A stretch of 64,000 bases of DNA from Micromonospora sicca (GCF_003172935.1 NZ_QGKS01000253.1:1-64000), one strand, 5' to 3'. Counted from the first letter of the stretch, positions 15,960-25,069 are shown. The notes: generated by a model not told the origin, from the letters alone. Numbers and translations: made by a program.

Positions 15960-16555
15960 AGCTCGTGGTGGTCGAGTGGATGAGCATGGACGGGGTGGTG
16001 CAGGCGCCCGGCGCGCCCGACGAGGACCCCAGCGGCGGTTTCGCGCACGGCGGCTGGCACCTGCGCTGGTTCGACGACACCTCCCGGCAGTGGGTGGTCG
16101 ACGGGTTGGATGCCGCCTCCTCCTTCCTTTTCGGACGGTTGACCTACGAGCGGTTCGCCGCGCACTGGCCGCGCGTCACCGGACCCGAGCGGGTGGTCGC
16201 CGAACCGCTCAACCAAAAGCCGAAGTACGTGGTGTCGACGACGCTCGCCTCGCCGCTGCCCTGGGAGCACTCTTCGTTGTTGGCTGGCGATGTGGCCAAG
16301 GCGGTGGCCGAGCTCAAGGAGTCGGGCGAGGGTGAGCTGCAGCTGATCGGCAGTGCGCGGCTGGCCCGGACGCTGCTCGAGCACGACCTGGTCGACGAGC
16401 TGCGGCTGATGCTCGACCCGGTGCTGCTGGGCGGCGGGAAGCGCATCTGGCCGGAGGGTGGGCGGCTCGCGTCGTTCCGCCTGAGGAGCAACGAGCCAAC
16501 CAGCACCGGTGCCCTGCTGCTGACGTACGCCCGGGAGCCGGCACTCGCCGGCTGA
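15956..16555 (+). CDS. Dihydrofolate-reductase-fold (RibD C-terminal domain) protein
   Basis: 199 residues, GTG start overlapping the previous stop (GTGA). It shows the RibD_C/DHFR-like pattern: KLVVVEWMSMDGVVQAPG at the N-terminus, SFLFGRLTYERFAAHWP, PKYVVSTTLASPLPWE, a nucleotide-binding LQLIGSARLARTLLEHDLVDELRLMLDPVLLGGGKRIW stretch and a final strand. It is probably an NADPH-dependent reductase of unknown substrate; members of this group are annotated as dihydrofolate reductase family but do not replace FolA. Last gene of the ArsR operon. Confidence 0.9.
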   Translation: MKLVVVEWMSMDGVVQAPGAPDEDPSGGFAHGGWHLRWFDDTSRQWVVDGLDAASSFLFGRLTYERFAAHWPRVTGPERVVAEPLNQKPKYVVSTTLASPLPWEHSSLLAGDVAKAVAELKESGEGELQLIGSARLARTLLEHDLVDELRLMLDPVLLGGGKRIWPEGGRLASFRLRSNEPTSTGALLLTYAREPALAG

Positions 16556-16616
16556 CCGGTGCGACCGCGGTCGCCGCGGGATGACTAGCGCCCCACGTAG
16601 CGGGTACGCGCGGCGC

Positions 16617-16838
16617 ATGGGTAGCCACAAGGCAAACAAGCACGACCCCGGCGGCGAGTCAGCACGCGCGGGGCGGAATCCGGGCAGCGGGGCACGGGGC
16701 CGGCAGGGCTCCGAGGTCGAACACTCGCCAGACCGCCGGCACCTGCGGGCGGCGACCGGGACATCGGGCACGGAACGCGACCAGGGCCGGGCCAAGGTCG
16801 AGGGCGCTGAGCGGATCCAACGCCAAGGGACGCGCTGA
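16617..16838 (+). CDS. Small hydrophilic protein of unknown function
   Basis: 73 residues from the ATG at 16617 (GSHKANKHDPGGESARAGRN...). It has no hydrophobic segment, is Gly/Arg/Glu rich and predicted disordered. G/C at third positions is kept throughout the frame, which favours a real gene. The ribosome-binding site is weak. I recognise no family; it could be a stress-related disordered protein or a spurious frame. Confidence 0.4.
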   Translation: MGSHKANKHDPGGESARAGRNPGSGARGRQGSEVEHSPDRRHLRAATGTSGTERDQGRAKVEGAERIQRQGTR

Positions 16839-16917
16839 GGCGCGATCTGATCCACGAACCGAGCAGGCGCTGGTGGCCGTCGAGCGGCCGCCAGCACATC
16901 TGGGAGTTGATGCCGAG

Positions 16918-17238
16918 GTGCCCAAATTCCTGTTGCAGTCGACGTACACCATTGACGGGCTCAAGGGGCTGATCACCGACGGTGGTTCCAAGCGGGTCGA
17001 GGTCGTCCGAAACACGATCGAGGCCAGCGGCGGCCGGCTGGAGTCGATGCACTTCTCATTCGGTAAGAACGACACCTATGTGTTGTGTGAATTGCCGGAC
17101 CACAAGGCCGCGGCCGCACTGGCCATCGCCATCCGGGCGGCGGGCGGTGTGGACTCGCGGATCACACCGGTGCTGACAGCCGAGGAAGTCGATGAGGCGG
17201 TCCGGGCGAAAGAGGCCTACCAGCCGCCGGGTAGATGA
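16918..17238 (+). CDS. GYD-domain protein
   Basis: 106 residues from a GTG preceded by GGGAG. Sequence PKFLLQSTYTIDGLKGLITDGG, then RLESMHFSFGKNDTYVLCELPD and a closing LTAEEVDEAV matches the GYD superfamily. This is a small dimeric alpha/beta-barrel-like fold; the name-giving G-Y-D is N-D-T-Y here. The biochemical role of the family is not established. The gene stands alone ahead of a broken NmrA-like gene. Confidence 0.82.
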   Translation: MPKFLLQSTYTIDGLKGLITDGGSKRVEVVRNTIEASGGRLESMHFSFGKNDTYVLCELPDHKAAAALAIAIRAAGGVDSRITPVLTAEEVDEAVRAKEAYQPPGR

Positions 17239-17259
17239 CCTCTGTCCGATGAGCGAGCG

Positions 17260-17709
17260 GTGATGCCACCGGTCCTGGTCACGGGCGGGACGGGGACACT
17301 CGGCCGCCACGTCGTGTCACGTCTGCGCGACGCGGGCTGCGACCTACGCGTCCTGACCCGGCGCGGCCGACCGGCCGAGGACGGAGTCGAGTTCGTCACC
17401 GGCGATCTGACCAGCGGCGCAGGCGTCGACGCGGCCGTGGGCGCGTGTCGAGACGATCGTCCACTGCGCCAGCAGCTACCAGGGTGACCTCGGCGCCGCT
17501 CGGAATCTCGTCCGGGCGGCGTCGCGGGGCTGGTAGGCCGCACCTGAGTGTGCATCTCCATCGTCGGAGTCGACCGGATTCCGATCAGCAGCCCGGTCGA
17601 CCGCGGCATGTTCGGCTACTACGAATTCCGGGGCGGGGCTAACCTGGCGCCGGAGCAGGCCGTAGGTCGGCGGACCTGGGAGGAGTTCCTCGCCGAACGG
17701 GCTCACTGA
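17260..17709 (+). pseudogene. NAD(P)-binding NmrA-like epimerase, internally deleted and frameshifted
   Basis: It starts as a good Rossmann protein (PPVLVTGGTGTLGRHVVSRL, LRVLTRRGRP) and loses frame near 17445. It continues in a second frame (ETIVHCASSYQGDLGAARNL) and, after another shift near 17545, in a third (SIVGVDRIPISSP, then RTWEEFLAERAH and a stop at 17709). The central half of the roughly 250-residue family fold is missing between the GVDRIP and RTWEEF pieces. It is clearly non-functional. Confidence 0.8.
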
Positions 17710-17745
17710 GGGGCACCCCTGGCCACGCCGCAGCGCATCCGACCG

Positions 17746-19254
17746 CTACACGTTCGCGGCGATGTACTTGGTCTCCAGGTACTCCTCGATGCCCTCGCGG
17801 CCACCCTCTCGTCCGACCCCGGACTGCTTCATTCCGCCGAATGGGGCTGCGGGGTTGGACACAATGCCTTGATTGAGGCCGACCATGCCGAACTCCAGCG
17901 CCTCAACGACCCGGAAGCATCGCCGCATATCGGAGGTGTACACGTAGGCGGCGAGGCCGTACTGCGTGGAGTTCGCGATCGCCAGCGCTTCCTGTTCGTT
18001 CGTGAATGTCGCGATGGGTGCGATGGGACCGAAGATCTCCTCCGTGAATACCCGGGCGCCCGGGTCCACGTCAGCGATGACGGTGGGCTGGTAGTAGTAG
18101 CCACGCTCTTCGGGAGTGTTGCCCCCGGCGAGCACCCGACCGCCTCGCTCGGTCGCATCGGCGACGAACGCCCGCATGCTGTCCCGCGCCTTCGCCGTGA
18201 TCAGCGGGCCGACCTGGACGCCGGGTTCGGTGCCGCGGCCGACCTTCAACGCACTCATCCGTACGGCCAGGCGTTGGGCGAAGTCGGCCGCGACGGACTC
18301 CGCGACGAGGAACCGGTTCGCTGCCGTACACGCCTCCCCGATGTTCCGCATCTTCGCGATCATCGCTCCCTCGACGGCCGCATCCAGGTCGGCGTCGTCG
18401 AAGACAATGAACGGTGCGTTGCCGCCCAGTTCCATCGATACGCGGAGCACCTGATGGGCCGACTGAGCGATGAGTGTGCGACCAACCTCCGTCGACCCGG
18501 TGAACGACATCTTGCGTAGCCGCGGGTCGGTGATAAGCGGTGCAGTCGCGTCACCTGCTGTGGAGGTGGTGATCACATTGAGGACACCAGCGGGAAGACC
18601 GCTGTCGGACAGGACTTCGGCCAGCGCGAGCATCGAAAGAGGTGTCTCACGCGCGGGCTTGACCACCATGGTGCACCCAGCGGCGATCGCGGGCCCGATC
18701 TTGCGCGTACCCATCGCCATCGGGAAATTCCACGGCGTGATCAACAGGCACGGCCCGACGGGCTGCTTCATCACCATCAGACGGCCTTGACCGTTCGGCG
18801 CGACAGCGTACCGCCCGTCGATCCGTACGGCCTCCTCGGAGAACCAGCGAAGGAACTCGGCCGCGTAGACGATCTCCGCCTTCGACTCCGGGAGCGGCTT
18901 ACCCATCTCGAGTGTCATCAGCAGGGCCAGCTCGTCAGCCCGGGCAATGAGCTGCTCGAACGCGCGTCGGAGGATGTCCGAGCGCTCCCGAGGCGGGCAC
19001 GCGGCCCAACCCGACTGGGCTGCGGCGGCCGCGTCGAGCGCAGCCACCGCGTCGGCGGGCCCCGCATCCGCCACGTGGCACAGAACCTCACCGGTCGACG
19101 GGTCGTGCACCGGCAACTGGCGCCCATCCGTAGCCGGCCGCCACCGCCCGGCGATCAGAAGCTCCTTCCGCACCGCCTCGACGACTGCCCGTTCGTCTTC
19201 TTTCGAGGGGTTGAGGAACCTGCGCACGCCCTCTTCGCTGGCCGACCGACTCAC
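17746..19254 (-). CDS. Aldehyde dehydrogenase, succinate-semialdehyde dehydrogenase-like
   Basis: A 502-residue NAD(P)-dependent aldehyde dehydrogenase of normal length, with Asn176 in LLITPWNFPMA, Lys199 in MVVKPARETP, general base Glu275 in MELGGNAP and nucleophile Cys309 in GEACTAANR. The GabD/SSADH branch is indicated by this motif set. It is the last gene of the minus-strand half of the catabolic locus, downstream of an SDR, a tandem alpha/beta-barrel protein and an ABC importer, so it probably oxidises an aldehyde made from the imported compound. The actual aldehyde is not deducible. Confidence 0.9.
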   Translation of the reverse strand: MSRSASEEGVRRFLNPSKEDERAVVEAVRKELLIAGRWRPATDGRQLPVHDPSTGEVLCHVADAGPADAVAALDAAAAAQSGWAACPPRERSDILRRAFEQLIARADELALLMTLEMGKPLPESKAEIVYAAEFLRWFSEEAVRIDGRYAVAPNGQGRLMVMKQPVGPCLLITPWNFPMAMGTRKIGPAIAAGCTMVVKPARETPLSMLALAEVLSDSGLPAGVLNVITTSTAGDATAPLITDPRLRKMSFTGSTEVGRTLIAQSAHQVLRVSMELGGNAPFIVFDDADLDAAVEGAMIAKMRNIGEACTAANRFLVAESVAADFAQRLAVRMSALKVGRGTEPGVQVGPLITAKARDSMRAFVADATERGGRVLAGGNTPEERGYYYQPTVIADVDPGARVFTEEIFGPIAPIATFTNEQEALAIANSTQYGLAAYVYTSDMRRCFRVVEALEFGMVGLNQGIVSNPAAPFGGMKQSGVGREGGREGIEEYLETKYIAANV

Positions 19255-19338
19255 TTCTTCCTCCGTGTCACTTCTTGACCGCTCACCGCATCAGTCATCG
19301 ACGGCCGGGACTGGTGCGTGACCGGGTGTCATCCATGG

Positions 19339-20166
19339 TCAGCTGTCGGACAGCCCTGGGGTACGCGGGGACAGCGGGCGCTCCACCGCGTCCCAGTCGC
19401 TCGCCCGGTAGCCGGCGGTGAGTCCGCCGTCGCACATCACGACCGACCCGGTCATGTACGAGGCGTCGTCGCTCAGCAGAAAGCAGGCGACGGCCGCCAG
19501 TTCCGCCGGCTCGCCCGGACGGTCGAGCGGAATTCGAGTCCGGTGCTTGCTCCAGATGGCGACGTCGTCCACTTCGGCCAGTGTCGCCCGGGTGCGTACC
19601 CAACCGGGCGCGAGGGCGTTGACGCGGATGCCGTACCGGGCCAGGTCGACGGCGAGCGACCGGGCCAGCGCCATCACCGCGCCCTTGGACGTGTTGTAGA
19701 TGATCTGCCCCTCCTCGCCGAAAAGCGAGGCGGTCGACGCGGTGAGCACCATGGCGCCGCCACCGCGCCGGCTCATGTGCCGGGCGACGGCGCTGGTCAC
19801 CGCGTACTGGCCGCGGGTGTTCACCCGCATCACCCGGTCGAAGTCCTCGATCGGCGTCTCGAGCACGTTCTCCCAGATGCCGATCCCGGCGTTACTCGCC
19901 AGCAGGTCGACCCCGCCGAACGCGTCGCACGCGACGGTCAGCGCACGCTCCGCGGTGTCGGCGTCACCGACGTCGCCGGTCACCGTGACGACCTTCGCCC
20001 CTGCCTCGGCGCGCAGCTTCTCCGCCACCGTCTCCAGGTGGGCCTCGTCCTGCGGCGCGGCGAGCAGGCACAGCGAGGCACCCTCTGTCGCCAACCGCTC
20101 GGCGATGGCCGCGCCGATGCCGTTGCTGGCACCGGTGACCAGGGCATTCTTACCTTCGAATCGCAT
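19339..20166 (-). CDS. Short-chain dehydrogenase/reductase
   Basis: 275 residues from the ATG at 20166. Classical SDR: TGASNGIG cofactor motif at 11-18, NAG at 92-94, active-site Ser144, Tyr157 and Lys161 (Y-N-T-S-K), and the PGWVRTRAT segment after it. The acidic residue expected after strand 2 for NAD is replaced by a Leu-Ala-Ala-Pro stretch, so cofactor preference is uncertain. It sits 84 bp upstream of the aldehyde dehydrogenase and 20 bp downstream of the alpha/beta-barrel gene, all on one strand. Confidence 0.92.
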   Translation of the reverse strand: MRFEGKNALVTGASNGIGAAIAERLATEGASLCLLAAPQDEAHLETVAEKLRAEAGAKVVTVTGDVGDADTAERALTVACDAFGGVDLLASNAGIGIWENVLETPIEDFDRVMRVNTRGQYAVTSAVARHMSRRGGGAMVLTASTASLFGEEGQIIYNTSKGAVMALARSLAVDLARYGIRVNALAPGWVRTRATLAEVDDVAIWSKHRTRIPLDRPGEPAELAAVACFLLSDDASYMTGSVVMCDGGLTAGYRASDWDAVERPLSPRTPGLSDS

Positions 20167-20186
20167 GATTTCGCTCCTGGTACGGG

Positions 20187-20798
20187 CTAGAGGATTTCTT
20201 CGCCGAGGTTCGCGTAGACGCCGGCGGTACGGAGCACGACGGGCGCCGTCACGTCCTGCAGCTCGCTGGCGATCTCGTCCAGGTGTCCGTAGTCCGGCAG
20301 GCCCCACACCGCGATACACCGCGGGTCAGGGCCGAGGTGGCCGATGCGGTCGGCAACGACGTGCAGCCGCAGTGCCGGGTGCTCGCCCGCGCGCTTGTCG
20401 AAGAAGGCGGCGACCTCGTCGGGCGTGGCGCCGGGGGCGAAATCGAGGAACTCGGCGTAGTAGGGACCGACCCGGCCGGCGACCGGCTCCCGCAAGGGCC
20501 GGTAGCAGCCCGCGCGGTCCAGCCGGCCAACCACCTCCATGGGCTTCTCGAACGCGTCGGCCTCGCCGGACCGGAAGGCCCGCTCCCACTCCCCCAGCAG
20601 CTCAAGGCCCGCGTTGCGGTTGAGCCACACGGCGAGGTACTCCGGCTCCGGGCCGATACGCCACGTCCGACCGAGGTTCAGCAGCAGCTCGTCGTCGCCG
20701 TACTGCTTGGCCCACCCCGTCTGCCCGGCGCCCGCGATCGCGTGGAAGTGCTCGATGGAGATGCCCGGACGGCGGGAGATGAATTCGATGTAGATCAT
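20187..20798 (-). CDS. Tandem dimeric alpha/beta-barrel protein of unknown function
   Basis: 203 residues from the ATG at 20798. It contains two related halves. IYIEFISRRPGISIEHFHAI (residues 2-21) is echoed by PYYAEFLDFAPGATPDEVAAFF (about 112-133), and EYLAVWLNRNAGLELL is echoed by CIAVWGLPDYGHLDEI. This is the arrangement of a duplicated ferredoxin-like (EthD/NIPSNAP/Dabb-style) fold, in which one chain makes both halves of a barrel. I know no characterised member. Its position between the ABC importer and SDR genes suggests a role in the same catabolism, as an isomerase, monooxygenase or ligand carrier. Confidence 0.75.
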   Translation of the reverse strand: MIYIEFISRRPGISIEHFHAIAGAGQTGWAKQYGDDELLLNLGRTWRIGPEPEYLAVWLNRNAGLELLGEWERAFRSGEADAFEKPMEVVGRLDRAGCYRPLREPVAGRVGPYYAEFLDFAPGATPDEVAAFFDKRAGEHPALRLHVVADRIGHLGPDPRCIAVWGLPDYGHLDEIASELQDVTAPVVLRTAGVYANLGEEIL

Positions 20799-20832
20799 GT
20801 GGTACGACTCCTGCTCTGCTCTCAGCGGGCGG

Positions 20833-21891
20833 TCAGTCGGTGAGGACGTGGACGGGGTGATCCGGCAGAACGACGCGTACGACGTCACCGACGCCGAGTG
20901 TCAGGGGGGCAGCGCCCGCCGGCTCCTGTACGCGGAGCGTCATGCCGTCAAGGTCGACGTGGAACTGGACAGCGGAGCCGAGGAACGCGATGTCGGAGAT
21001 GGTTCCGGACAGGCCGTCGTCACCGGTGGCCGAGAGTCGAAGGAGCTCGGGACGCACCACCAACACCGCCTCACGCTGCGGCAGTGTCTGCCGCAGCCGC
21101 AGGCGCTGCCCGGTCTCGACGACCTTCACCTCGGTGCCGTCCCCCGCGCTGTCGAGGGCCTCGACGGCGACCAGGTTCGCGTCACCCACGAAGCCGGACA
21201 CGAACTTGGTGGCCGAGCGGTGGTAGACGTCCGCCGGCGTGCCGATCTGCTCGATGCGGCCCGCGTTCATCACCACGACCCGGTTGGAGAGCGACATGGC
21301 CTCCTGCTGGTCGTGCGTCACATAGACAAAGGTCGTGCCGGTCTCTCGGTGGATGCGCCGCAGCTCGGCCTGCATGCTGATTCGGACCTTCTGGTCCAGC
21401 GCCGAGAGCGGCTCGTCGAGCAGGAGCACCTGTGGGCGCTTCACCAGCGCCCGGGCCAGGCTGATCCGCTGCGACTGGCCGCCGCTGAGCTGTGTGGCCC
21501 GCCGGTCGGCAAGATCCTCCAGCCCTACCAGCTCCAGCGCCTCCCGCACGCGTCGCTCGATGTCCCGCTTGCCGACCTTGTCGATCCGCAGCCCGAAGGC
21601 GACGTTGTCGAAGACCGACAGATGGGGAAAGAGCAGGTAGCGCTGAAAAACGATGTTGACCGGGCGGCGGTGCGGTGGCACGTCGGTGATGTCCTTGCCG
21701 GCCAGGACCACGCGGCCGCGGTCCGGCCGTTCGAACCCGCCGATGATGCGCAGGATGGTGGTCTTGCCGCATCCGCTCGGGCCCAGCAGCGACAGGATCT
21801 CACCCTCGTGGACGTCGAGGTCCACGCCGTGCAGGATCGGCACCTTGCCGAAGCTCTTGCTGATGCCCGTCAGGCTGAGAACGGTATTCAC
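20833..21891 (-). CDS. ABC transporter ATP-binding subunit, PotA-like
   Basis: 352 residues starting at a GTG that overlaps the stop of the permease gene (GTGA). It has Walker A at 37-45 (GPSGCGKTT), Q-loop VFQRYLLFPHL, signature LSGGQ at 135-139, Walker B VLLLDEPLSALD and an H-loop THDQQEAM. A C-terminal TOBE/OB regulatory domain of about 110 residues follows, as in PotA/UgpC/FbpC importers. It powers the two permeases encoded directly upstream. The signature helix carries S-Q rather than the usual Q-Q after LSGGQ. Confidence 0.95.
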   Translation of the reverse strand: MNTVLSLTGISKSFGKVPILHGVDLDVHEGEILSLLGPSGCGKTTILRIIGGFERPDRGRVVLAGKDITDVPPHRRPVNIVFQRYLLFPHLSVFDNVAFGLRIDKVGKRDIERRVREALELVGLEDLADRRATQLSGGQSQRISLARALVKRPQVLLLDEPLSALDQKVRISMQAELRRIHRETGTTFVYVTHDQQEAMSLSNRVVVMNAGRIEQIGTPADVYHRSATKFVSGFVGDANLVAVEALDSAGDGTEVKVVETGQRLRLRQTLPQREAVLVVRPELLRLSATGDDGLSGTISDIAFLGSAVQFHVDLDGMTLRVQEPAGAAPLTLGVGDVVRVVLPDHPVHVLTD

Positions 21892-22706
21892 GAGGCCTTG
21901 ACTCCCTTTCGAGCAGCCCTGCCCGTCCGTGCCAGGACGGCGATCACGACGCCGGACAGGAAGGTGACGAGCAGGAGGAGGGTCGCGAACGCGTTGATCG
22001 ACGGGTCGATCGCGCGTCGCATCGCTGAGTAGATGACGAGCGGCACCGTGCTCTGCGGCCCGATGACGAAGAAGGTGATGAAGAACTCGTCGAAGCTCAG
22101 GACGAAGGAGAGCATGCCGCCGGCGACGAGCACCGGCCACGTCATCGGCAGCGTGACCCTCGTGAACCTCAGCAGCGACGACGCCCCCAGGTCGGCCGCC
22201 AACTCGTCGTACTGCGGGTCGATCCGGTCGAGGACGGACTGGGCGACGAGCAGGAAATACGGGAACGTGTAGACCACGTGCGCGGCGGCCACGGTCCACA
22301 GTGAGAGCTCGATGTCGAGCTTGGCGAACCACGCCAGCAGCGACAACCCGAGGAAGAGCCCGGGAAGCGTGATGGGCGCGAAGAACAGCACCGCGAGCCA
22401 CGGGCGCACCCGGGGGGACACGTGGGTCAGCCCGAACGCCGCCAGCGTGCCCAGAACGGTGGTGATGATCGCGCAGACCACCGCCACGATCAGGCTGTTC
22501 CGCAGGGCCGAGGTGTAGGTCGGGTCGGTCAGCACCGCCTCGTACCAGCGCAGCGAGAACCCCTTGATCGGAAGGTTCAGGGTGCTGCTGGAGTTGAACG
22601 AGAACAGCACGACGACCGCGATCGGCAGGTACAGGAAGGCCAGGACGACGGCCAGGTAGAGACCCGGCGACCGGCGCCTGCTCCGCAGAAGACTCATGCC
22701 GCTCAC
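21888..22706 (-). CDS. ABC transporter permease, PotC-like
   Basis: 272 residues with six predicted membrane segments. The EAA-like cytoplasmic loop is clear (YDELAADLGASSLLRFTRVTLP). The GTG start at 22706 overlaps the upstream permease stop (GTGA), and the stop overlaps the ATPase start by 4 bp. It forms a heterodimer with the 22703-23617 product. The family imports polyamines and other small cations or oligoamine-like solutes, but Pot-type systems have been recruited for many substrates. Confidence 0.93.
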   Translation of the reverse strand: MSGMSLLRSRRRSPGLYLAVVLAFLYLPIAVVVLFSFNSSSTLNLPIKGFSLRWYEAVLTDPTYTSALRNSLIVAVVCAIITTVLGTLAAFGLTHVSPRVRPWLAVLFFAPITLPGLFLGLSLLAWFAKLDIELSLWTVAAAHVVYTFPYFLLVAQSVLDRIDPQYDELAADLGASSLLRFTRVTLPMTWPVLVAGGMLSFVLSFDEFFITFFVIGPQSTVPLVIYSAMRRAIDPSINAFATLLLLVTFLSGVVIAVLARTGRAARKGVKAS

Positions 22707-23617
22707 CCCTTGATAACCACGGAGTTCAGGCCCAGCACGCGGAGGAACACGGTGACGACGGCGTAGGCGAGCATGAACAGCAGCAGCACGATGATCGAGG
22801 TCGCCGCGCCGAGCGGATAATTACCGAACTGCGTGAACTGCTGCGAGATCTGCAGCCCCACCATGTTCCCGTCCGTTCCTCCGAGAAACTGCGGGGTGAC
22901 GTAGTCGCTGGCGGCCAACACGAAGGTGTAGAGGAAGCCGGAGGCCGCCGCCGGCGCGACCAGCGGCAGGACGACGCGGCGCCACCGCTGCATCCGGCCG
23001 GCGCCGAGGTCGGCGGCGAGATCGAAGAAGTCGCCTGGGATGTTGCGGAACGCGGCATAGGCGACGAGAGCGACGTACGGCACGAAGATATGGACCAGCG
23101 CGATGACGACGGCCGGCTTCGAGAACAGCAGCGATCCGTCCTGCGGGGCCAGACCGATCGGTCCGAGGACCTGCGTGAGCAGCCCGTCCTTGCCGAGGAT
23201 CACCCGCCACGCGTAGATGCGGACGAGGTAGCTGGTGAACATCGAGAACACCACGAGCGCCAGCAGCGGGTATTCCATGCGCCCGGCGCGGTACCGAATC
23301 GCGTACGCGAGCGGCACCCCGAGCGCCAGGGTCAGGGCCGCGGTGACGAACCCGATCCCGAGCGCATTCAGCGTGAGCCGGCGGGTCAACTCCGAACCCA
23401 CGGCCGAGGTGAAGTTCGACAAAGTGACGGTGCCCGTCACCTCGTAGAAACCGCCCTGCAGGAACGCGTAGACGGTGAACACCAGGAAGGGAGCCAGCAG
23501 GAGGAAGCCCAGGACGACAACGGCCGGCAGGGTCAGCAGCCACCCGCGCCGACGAGCCGGTGCGGGTGGCTGTGCCGCGGCGACGCCCGCCTGAGGCGGT
23601 ACGACGGCCGCAACCAT
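22703..23617 (-). CDS. ABC transporter permease, PotB-like
   Basis: 304 residues from an ATG that shares one base with the stop of the solute-binding protein gene. It has a cytoplasmic N-terminus, then six predicted membrane helices and an EAA loop (FFDLAADLGAGRMQRWRRVVLP). It is the partner of the PotC-like permease. The N-terminal 20 residues are Ala/Pro-rich and variable, which is normal for the family. Confidence 0.93.
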   Translation of the reverse strand: MVAAVVPPQAGVAAAQPPAPARRRGWLLTLPAVVVLGFLLLAPFLVFTVYAFLQGGFYEVTGTVTLSNFTSAVGSELTRRLTLNALGIGFVTAALTLALGVPLAYAIRYRAGRMEYPLLALVVFSMFTSYLVRIYAWRVILGKDGLLTQVLGPIGLAPQDGSLLFSKPAVVIALVHIFVPYVALVAYAAFRNIPGDFFDLAADLGAGRMQRWRRVVLPLVAPAAASGFLYTFVLAASDYVTPQFLGGTDGNMVGLQISQQFTQFGNYPLGAATSIIVLLLFMLAYAVVTVFLRVLGLNSVVIKG

Positions 23618-24798
23618 CACACGCCTCCCTGGATGTTCGACCACTCGCTGAGCCACTCCTCGTGCTGCACGATCCCCGACCGCCCCTTGTCCGGGAAGCC
23701 GAAGACCGGGGCCTTGGTGAAGAACTCGTCGAGGTTGTCGTACGGGTAGAGCTTCTGCTGTTTGGCAGGCAGCAACTTGACCGCCTCCGGCGAGGTCACG
23801 GCCGTGCCGAGCGCCACGGCGGCCTCCGCCTGCACCTCTGGCGAGAGGGCCTGGTTGACCCAGGCGTACGCGGTGTCGCGGTTTTGCGTCGTCTTGGGCA
23901 CCGCCCACGCGTCACAGGAGGTGTAGGTGCCCTCCTTCGGGATGATGCTTTCCACCTTGGCGCCCTTGTCCCCGGCCCACAGCCCGACCGTCGACCAGCC
24001 GGCGAAGGAGGCGATCACCTCACCGCTGACCAGCTGGTTGGTGAGGTCACCGAAGGAGGGCGCGAAGCCCTTGATCTGCCCGCGGAACCGGCGGAGCAGT
24101 TCGACGATCTGCTTGAACTGGTCCTGGGTGTAGTTGGGGACGTCGAACCCGAGGATCCGGCCGCCGAGGGTGAACGCTGCCGTCGCGTCCGGGACCCAGC
24201 CGATCTTGCCCTTGAACTCGGGCTTCAGCAGGTCGAGCCACGACTCGGGCTTCGCCATGCGGTCGGTGCGGTAGTCAAGCGTGGTGGCGCTCCAGAACAT
24301 CGGGATGCCCACCTGCTTGCCGTCGATGTTCCAGAACTTCGCCGCGGCGTCACCCTCGCGGAAGAACGGGAAGAGCTTCGCGGCGTTCGGGATGTGCGCC
24401 AGGTCGAGCGGCTCGATGATCTCCAGCGGCTTCTTCGAGTACAGGGGTCCGTACGCCTGGTAATAGGTGATGAGGTCGTAGCCGACGCTGGAGCCGGACT
24501 TGATCTTCGCGAGGATGTCGTCGCTCGTCGAGATGTAGGTGGGGTTGACCTTGACGCTCGTCTCGCCCTGCCACGCCTTCATCTTCTGTGATCCGGTGAG
24601 GTCGTAGCCCTCCCAGGACAGGAAGTTCAGCGCCCCACCGACCTTGTCACCCACCTTGGGCACCGCCGCGGACTCCCCACCGTCGCCGCAGGCGGCCAGG
24701 AGGGTCGGCGCGGACACGGCGAGGGCGGCGAGGAGCCCTCCCCGACGCAGCAGACCGCGTCGAGTAAGACCTTGCGGTTTCAACGGCGTTTCAGCCAT
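23617..24798 (-). CDS. ABC transporter solute-binding lipoprotein, PotD/PotF-like
   Basis: 393 residues, first gene of the importer operon. The N-terminus has a twin-arginine style signal (LTRRGLLRRGG) merging into a lipobox (LLAAC, Cys37), so export through Tat followed by lipid anchoring is likely. The mature domain is a type 2 periplasmic-binding fold of the spermidine/putrescine cluster (LNFLSWEGYDL near the N-terminus, PNAAKLFPFF, VGIPMFWSATTLDYR, TSCDAWAVPKTTQNRD). The polyamine-contact residues were not checkable by eye, so the ligand is open. A 284-bp divergent promoter region separates it from iclR. Confidence 0.93.
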   Translation of the reverse strand: MAETPLKPQGLTRRGLLRRGGLLAALAVSAPTLLAACGDGGESAAVPKVGDKVGGALNFLSWEGYDLTGSQKMKAWQGETSVKVNPTYISTSDDILAKIKSGSSVGYDLITYYQAYGPLYSKKPLEIIEPLDLAHIPNAAKLFPFFREGDAAAKFWNIDGKQVGIPMFWSATTLDYRTDRMAKPESWLDLLKPEFKGKIGWVPDATAAFTLGGRILGFDVPNYTQDQFKQIVELLRRFRGQIKGFAPSFGDLTNQLVSGEVIASFAGWSTVGLWAGDKGAKVESIIPKEGTYTSCDAWAVPKTTQNRDTAYAWVNQALSPEVQAEAAVALGTAVTSPEAVKLLPAKQQKLYPYDNLDEFFTKAPVFGFPDKGRSGIVQHEEWLSEWSNIQGGV

Positions 24799-25032
24799 GT
24801 GTATCTCCTGTCACACATCGACTCGGTGGCAGTACTGTTCCACCGGACGGACGACTTGTCCATAGGGCGGTACAGAGTTTCTTGCCGTCGCCCCTCCAGC
24901 GCCCACCCGCGATCCCGACACTCCCGCCCAGACGCGCCGAACGCAGCCATGCCACCTGCAATAGTTTGGCTATGGCACCTCGGAAAGAGGAATGCACTGT
25001 GGTCTGTACAGCGGTCGCCGTGCTCCGCTATA

Positions 25033-25069
25033 GTCCCGCTCTACGGTCAGCCTGACCGCTACGCGGGAC
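25033..25069. promoter_or_regulatory. Extended palindromic operator ahead of the iclR gene
   Basis: Two nested inverted repeats are symmetric about base 25051: GTCCCGC (25033-25039) with GCGGGAC (25063-25069), and CGGTCAG (25044-25050) with CTGACCG (25052-25058). The structure ends 13 bp before the iclR ATG and lies inside the 284-bp region between iclR and the divergent importer operon. A 37-bp symmetric site fits an IclR dimer-of-dimers. A separate CTGTACAG palindrome occurs at 25004-25011. Autoregulation and control of the importer are inferred. Confidence 0.65.
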
